Shown: piece after piece, positions 13,900 to 15,761 of the stretch
Layout: every line of letters begins with the position of its first letter
Numbering within the stretch: the first letter of the stretch is position 1
The notes under the pieces: model-generated
What the model was told of the DNA's origin: nothing
The model's database searches: none
Seen by the model: only the letters and a program-made list of their open reading frames with translations
Assembly: GCA_027012045.1 (NCBI GenBank)
Contig: JALUZI010000254.1
Location: 1-15,761 of the forward strand
Direction of reading: 5' to 3'
DNA length: 15,761 nt
Origin: Desulfurococcales archaeon
GTDB lineage: Archaea; Thermoproteota; Thermoprotei_A; Sulfolobales; Acidilobaceae
Position numbers and translations under genes: made by a program

Positions 13900-14987
13900 T
13901 GAGTAACCAGGTTTTTACCATAGATGGTAGCATGGGTGAGGGCGGAGGCCAGATCCTCAGAATATCTCTTGCTATTTCAGCGGTTACCGGGAAGCCCGTC
14001 CGAATATACAACATAAGGGCTAAAAGGTCCAAGCCTGGTCTGAGACCACAGCATCTTATCGCGGTGAAGGCTTTAGCTGAGATAAGTAGCGCGGAAGTAA
14101 AGGGTGCTGAGATAGGTTCAACTGAACTGGTTTTCAAACCTGGAAGAATTAAAGGGGGTTCGTATAGGTTTGACATTGGAACAGCTGGCAGCGTTTCTCT
14201 AGTCATCCAAGCTATTCTATTGCCTCTACTATTCGCGGGGGAGCCTAGCAATGTTAGATTGACGGGGGGTACCGACGTCCCTATGGCGCCTCCCATCGAC
14301 TACATGAGGTATGTATTCAAGAGTAACTTACGGTTGCTAGGTGCTAGTTTCGATATAGTTCTTCATAGGAGAGGCCATTATCCCAAGGGAGGCGGCGTTG
14401 TCGAACTTACTGTGGATAAGCCATTACAGCGCCTCAGACCTGTAAAAGCGGTGGAAAGAGGGGAGATCCTTGAGATCCGCGGGTTATCCCATGCTGTTAG
14501 ACTACCCTTCCATGTAGCCAGCCGTCAAGCCCTAGCTGCTAGAAAGTATCTAAGAGAGAAGCTCGGGGAGGCCATTCCTGTTTCCATCGAGCTGGAGCAT
14601 TATAAGAAAGAGTGGGATCCTCATCTCGGTCCAGGAAGTGGTATCGTGTTATGGGCTAATTGCGGGAAAACTATTTTAGGATCGGATAGTTTGGGTGCGA
14701 GGGGGAAGCCGGCCGAGAGGGTTGGTGAGGAGGCTGCTTCTATCCTGTTCGAGGACTTGTCGACCGGTATGGCTTTCGATAGACACATGTCTGATATGCT
14801 CCCCGTTTTCCTCGCTTTCACCGGGGGTCACTCCGAGATAGGAGGTTCTAGGCTTACGTCTCACGCTGAGACTATTCTCAAGGTTCTCGGTATTCTAGTA
14901 GGAGACGATGGGTTTGAATATAGGGTTGAAGGGACTCCGGGTGCCCCGTTTACCCTTAGTGTTGAGGGTATCGAGCCTCCCGTCTAG
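13899..14987 (+). CDS. rtcA: RNA 3'-terminal phosphate cyclase
   Basis: RtcA converts an RNA 3' phosphate to a 2',3'-cyclic phosphate using ATP, through an AMP-enzyme intermediate. The protein has about 362 residues, normal for the family. Seen motifs: DGSMGEGGGQILR near the N-terminus, AKRSKPGLRPQHL, FDIGTAGSVSLVIQ, RRGHYPKGGG (conserved cyclase signature), and DRHMSDMLPVFLAF near residue 294, whose His (about 296) matches the adenylylated histidine. ATG 13899 shares one base with the nadM stop (TGATG) and has GAGGGG about 10 nt upstream; GTG at 13896 is an alternative. The 3' end overlaps the convergent NOG1-like gene by 32 nt. Confidence 0.95.
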   Translation: MSNQVFTIDGSMGEGGGQILRISLAISAVTGKPVRIYNIRAKRSKPGLRPQHLIAVKALAEISSAEVKGAEIGSTELVFKPGRIKGGSYRFDIGTAGSVSLVIQAILLPLLFAGEPSNVRLTGGTDVPMAPPIDYMRYVFKSNLRLLGASFDIVLHRRGHYPKGGGVVELTVDKPLQRLRPVKAVERGEILEIRGLSHAVRLPFHVASRQALAARKYLREKLGEAIPVSIELEHYKKEWDPHLGPGSGIVLWANCGKTILGSDSLGARGKPAERVGEEAASILFEDLSTGMAFDRHMSDMLPVFLAFTGGHSEIGGSRLTSHAETILKVLGILVGDDGFEYRVEGTPGAPFTLSVEGIEPPV

Positions 14988-15761
14988 TTTTCCTGGAATC
15001 CTCTCTTTCCACCAGATAATCCCTCATAGATTCCAGTAACTCCTGTACGGAGCTAGGGTCATTGGCTACAACTGTCCTTGGGGCTTGGCCGGTTTTAGCT
15101 TTTACAAGCTCCATAATGCTACCCAGCTTCTTCTCGTCCACGATATCGCGTTTTGATATAACGTATATGATTTCCTTGTCCTTAACTATCCCCCTTATTT
15201 CTTCCGCTATGTCTAGTTGAACCCCTATTGGATAGGTAGCCGTCTCGGTGGGGTCTAGTAAGAATAGAACAAGTCCTTGGAGATGCTGTAGTGCTGCTAT
15301 AGCTTTTAGCTCGACTTCGTTTCTATCCTCTAACCGTCGGTCTAGGAGCCCTGGCGTGTCTATTAGTTGGGTTTCAACGCCTCCTATTGAGGTGTGTCCT
15401 ACATGTATCTCTTTCGTGGTGAAGGGGTATTCTGCTACTTCTATTTTGGCTCTGGAAGCGGCTGAGACTAGGCTTGACTTCCCCGCGCTTGGGGGGCCGG
15501 CCACTATTATCGTGGGTTTGCCGGGATCTATTCCCGGTAGGTGGGAGATGTATACAACTAGGTTTTTCAGGTAGAGGAGGCCCCGGCTGCATCTTTTTAT
15601 GGGGGAGAGCATTCTCCCCCGGGCTTCTGCGGCTTTCTTTTTAATTGATTTCCTGTCTTCCTGGGCCATGAGTATGTACCTGTATTTCTTATAGAAGTTC
15701 TGGGCCAGCCGGCGTGCCTTGAATACGCACTCCAGGTGTTTATAAACTTTGTCTTCGTCGA
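14956..15761 (-). CDS. NOG1-like GTPase, N-terminus cut by the window edge
   Basis: This TRAFAC-class GTPase is related to eukaryotic NOG1, a large-subunit assembly factor. The frame is open to the right edge: 267 residues are visible and the N-terminal part is missing, so the internal ATG at 15669 is not the start. The visible part begins with a basic helical segment (VFKARRLAQNFYKKYRY) typical of the NOG1 N-terminal bundle. The GTPase domain follows with G1 GPPSAGKSS (about 88-96), a switch I segment with YPFTT, G3 DTPGL (134-138) and G4 SKRD (202-205, in place of the usual NKxD). The C-terminus is short and basic. Its stop lies inside rtcA (32-nt convergent overlap). Confidence 0.93.
   Translation of the reverse strand, partial: DEDKVYKHLECVFKARRLAQNFYKKYRYILMAQEDRKSIKKKAAEARGRMLSPIKRCSRGLLYLKNLVVYISHLPGIDPGKPTIIVAGPPSAGKSSLVSAASRAKIEVAEYPFTTKEIHVGHTSIGGVETQLIDTPGLLDRRLEDRNEVELKAIAALQHLQGLVLFLLDPTETATYPIGVQLDIAEEIRGIVKDKEIIYVISKRDIVDEKKLGSIMELVKAKTGQAPRTVVANDPSSVQELLESMRDYLVEREDSRKTRREARYPQH

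Noticed and set aside
13896..13902. GTGATGA resembling a C/D-box sRNA C box
   Set aside because: No CUGA D box or C'/D' pair at suitable distance; the bases are explained by the nadM stop and rtcA start.
13829..14296. Minus-strand 155-codon frame
   Set aside because: It is antisense to the nadM-rtcA junction, where both real proteins show strong motifs.

Overview
The window is 15.8 kb of compact, uniformly coding chromosomal DNA from a hyperthermophilic crenarchaeote (Thermoproteota), probably Desulfurococcales-like. The supporting evidence is an unsplit archaeal rpoB behind rpoH, a glycerol-1-phosphate dehydrogenase for archaeal lipids, the KH/beta-CASP termination factor FttA (aCPSF1), an archaeal NadM, two proteasome beta genes, and a tRNA-Lys whose intron sits at a non-canonical position. 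Start codons are often GTG or TTG. TATA boxes lie where leaderless or short-leader transcripts are expected. I saw no mobile element, CRISPR array or foreign-looking patch.

Layout. 1-2430 (-): the head of the RNA polymerase operon, rpoH then rpoB, with rpoB cut by the left edge. 2557-2667 (-): tRNA-Lys(TTT) with a 33-nt intron at 45/46 and an encoded CCA. 2747-3466 (+): a DUF357-nucleotidyltransferase fusion resembling the FAD synthase RibL. 3455-5892 (-): an M24 Xaa-Pro peptidase, a proteasome beta subunit with Ser instead of Thr at the catalytic position, and endonuclease V. 6041-6476 (-): LSm and ribosomal protein L37e. 6569-7093 (+): an MCT-1-like PUA protein. 7099-9910 (-): the catalytic-type proteasome beta subunit followed by FttA. 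9986-11053 (+): egsA. 11043-13289 (-): an NSUN-type RNA m5C methyltransferase, a NIP7 homologue and a long FKBP-type prolyl isomerase in a tightly coupled operon. 13366-14987 (+): nadM and rtcA, overlapping by one base. 14956-15761 (-): a NOG1-like GTPase cut by the right edge.

Most genes serve information processing: transcription (RpoB, RpoH, FttA), RNA maturation (tRNA-Lys, RtcA, LSm, NSUN), ribosome assembly (L37e, NIP7, NOG1, MCT-1-like), and protein folding or turnover (FKBP, two proteasome beta subunits, peptidase). Two organisational features stand out. Each of the four divergent intergenic regions is 57-86 bp and holds one central TATA-like box that can be read in both directions. 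Each of the four convergent gene pairs overlaps or is separated by only 5 bp.

There is no unmistakable new multigene system here. The items most worth a second look are the tRNA-Lys intron, the Ser1 proteasome subunit, the DUF357-nucleotidyltransferase fusion, the nadM-rtcA pair, and a 12-codon ORF whose stop codon touches the ribosome-binding site of fttA.
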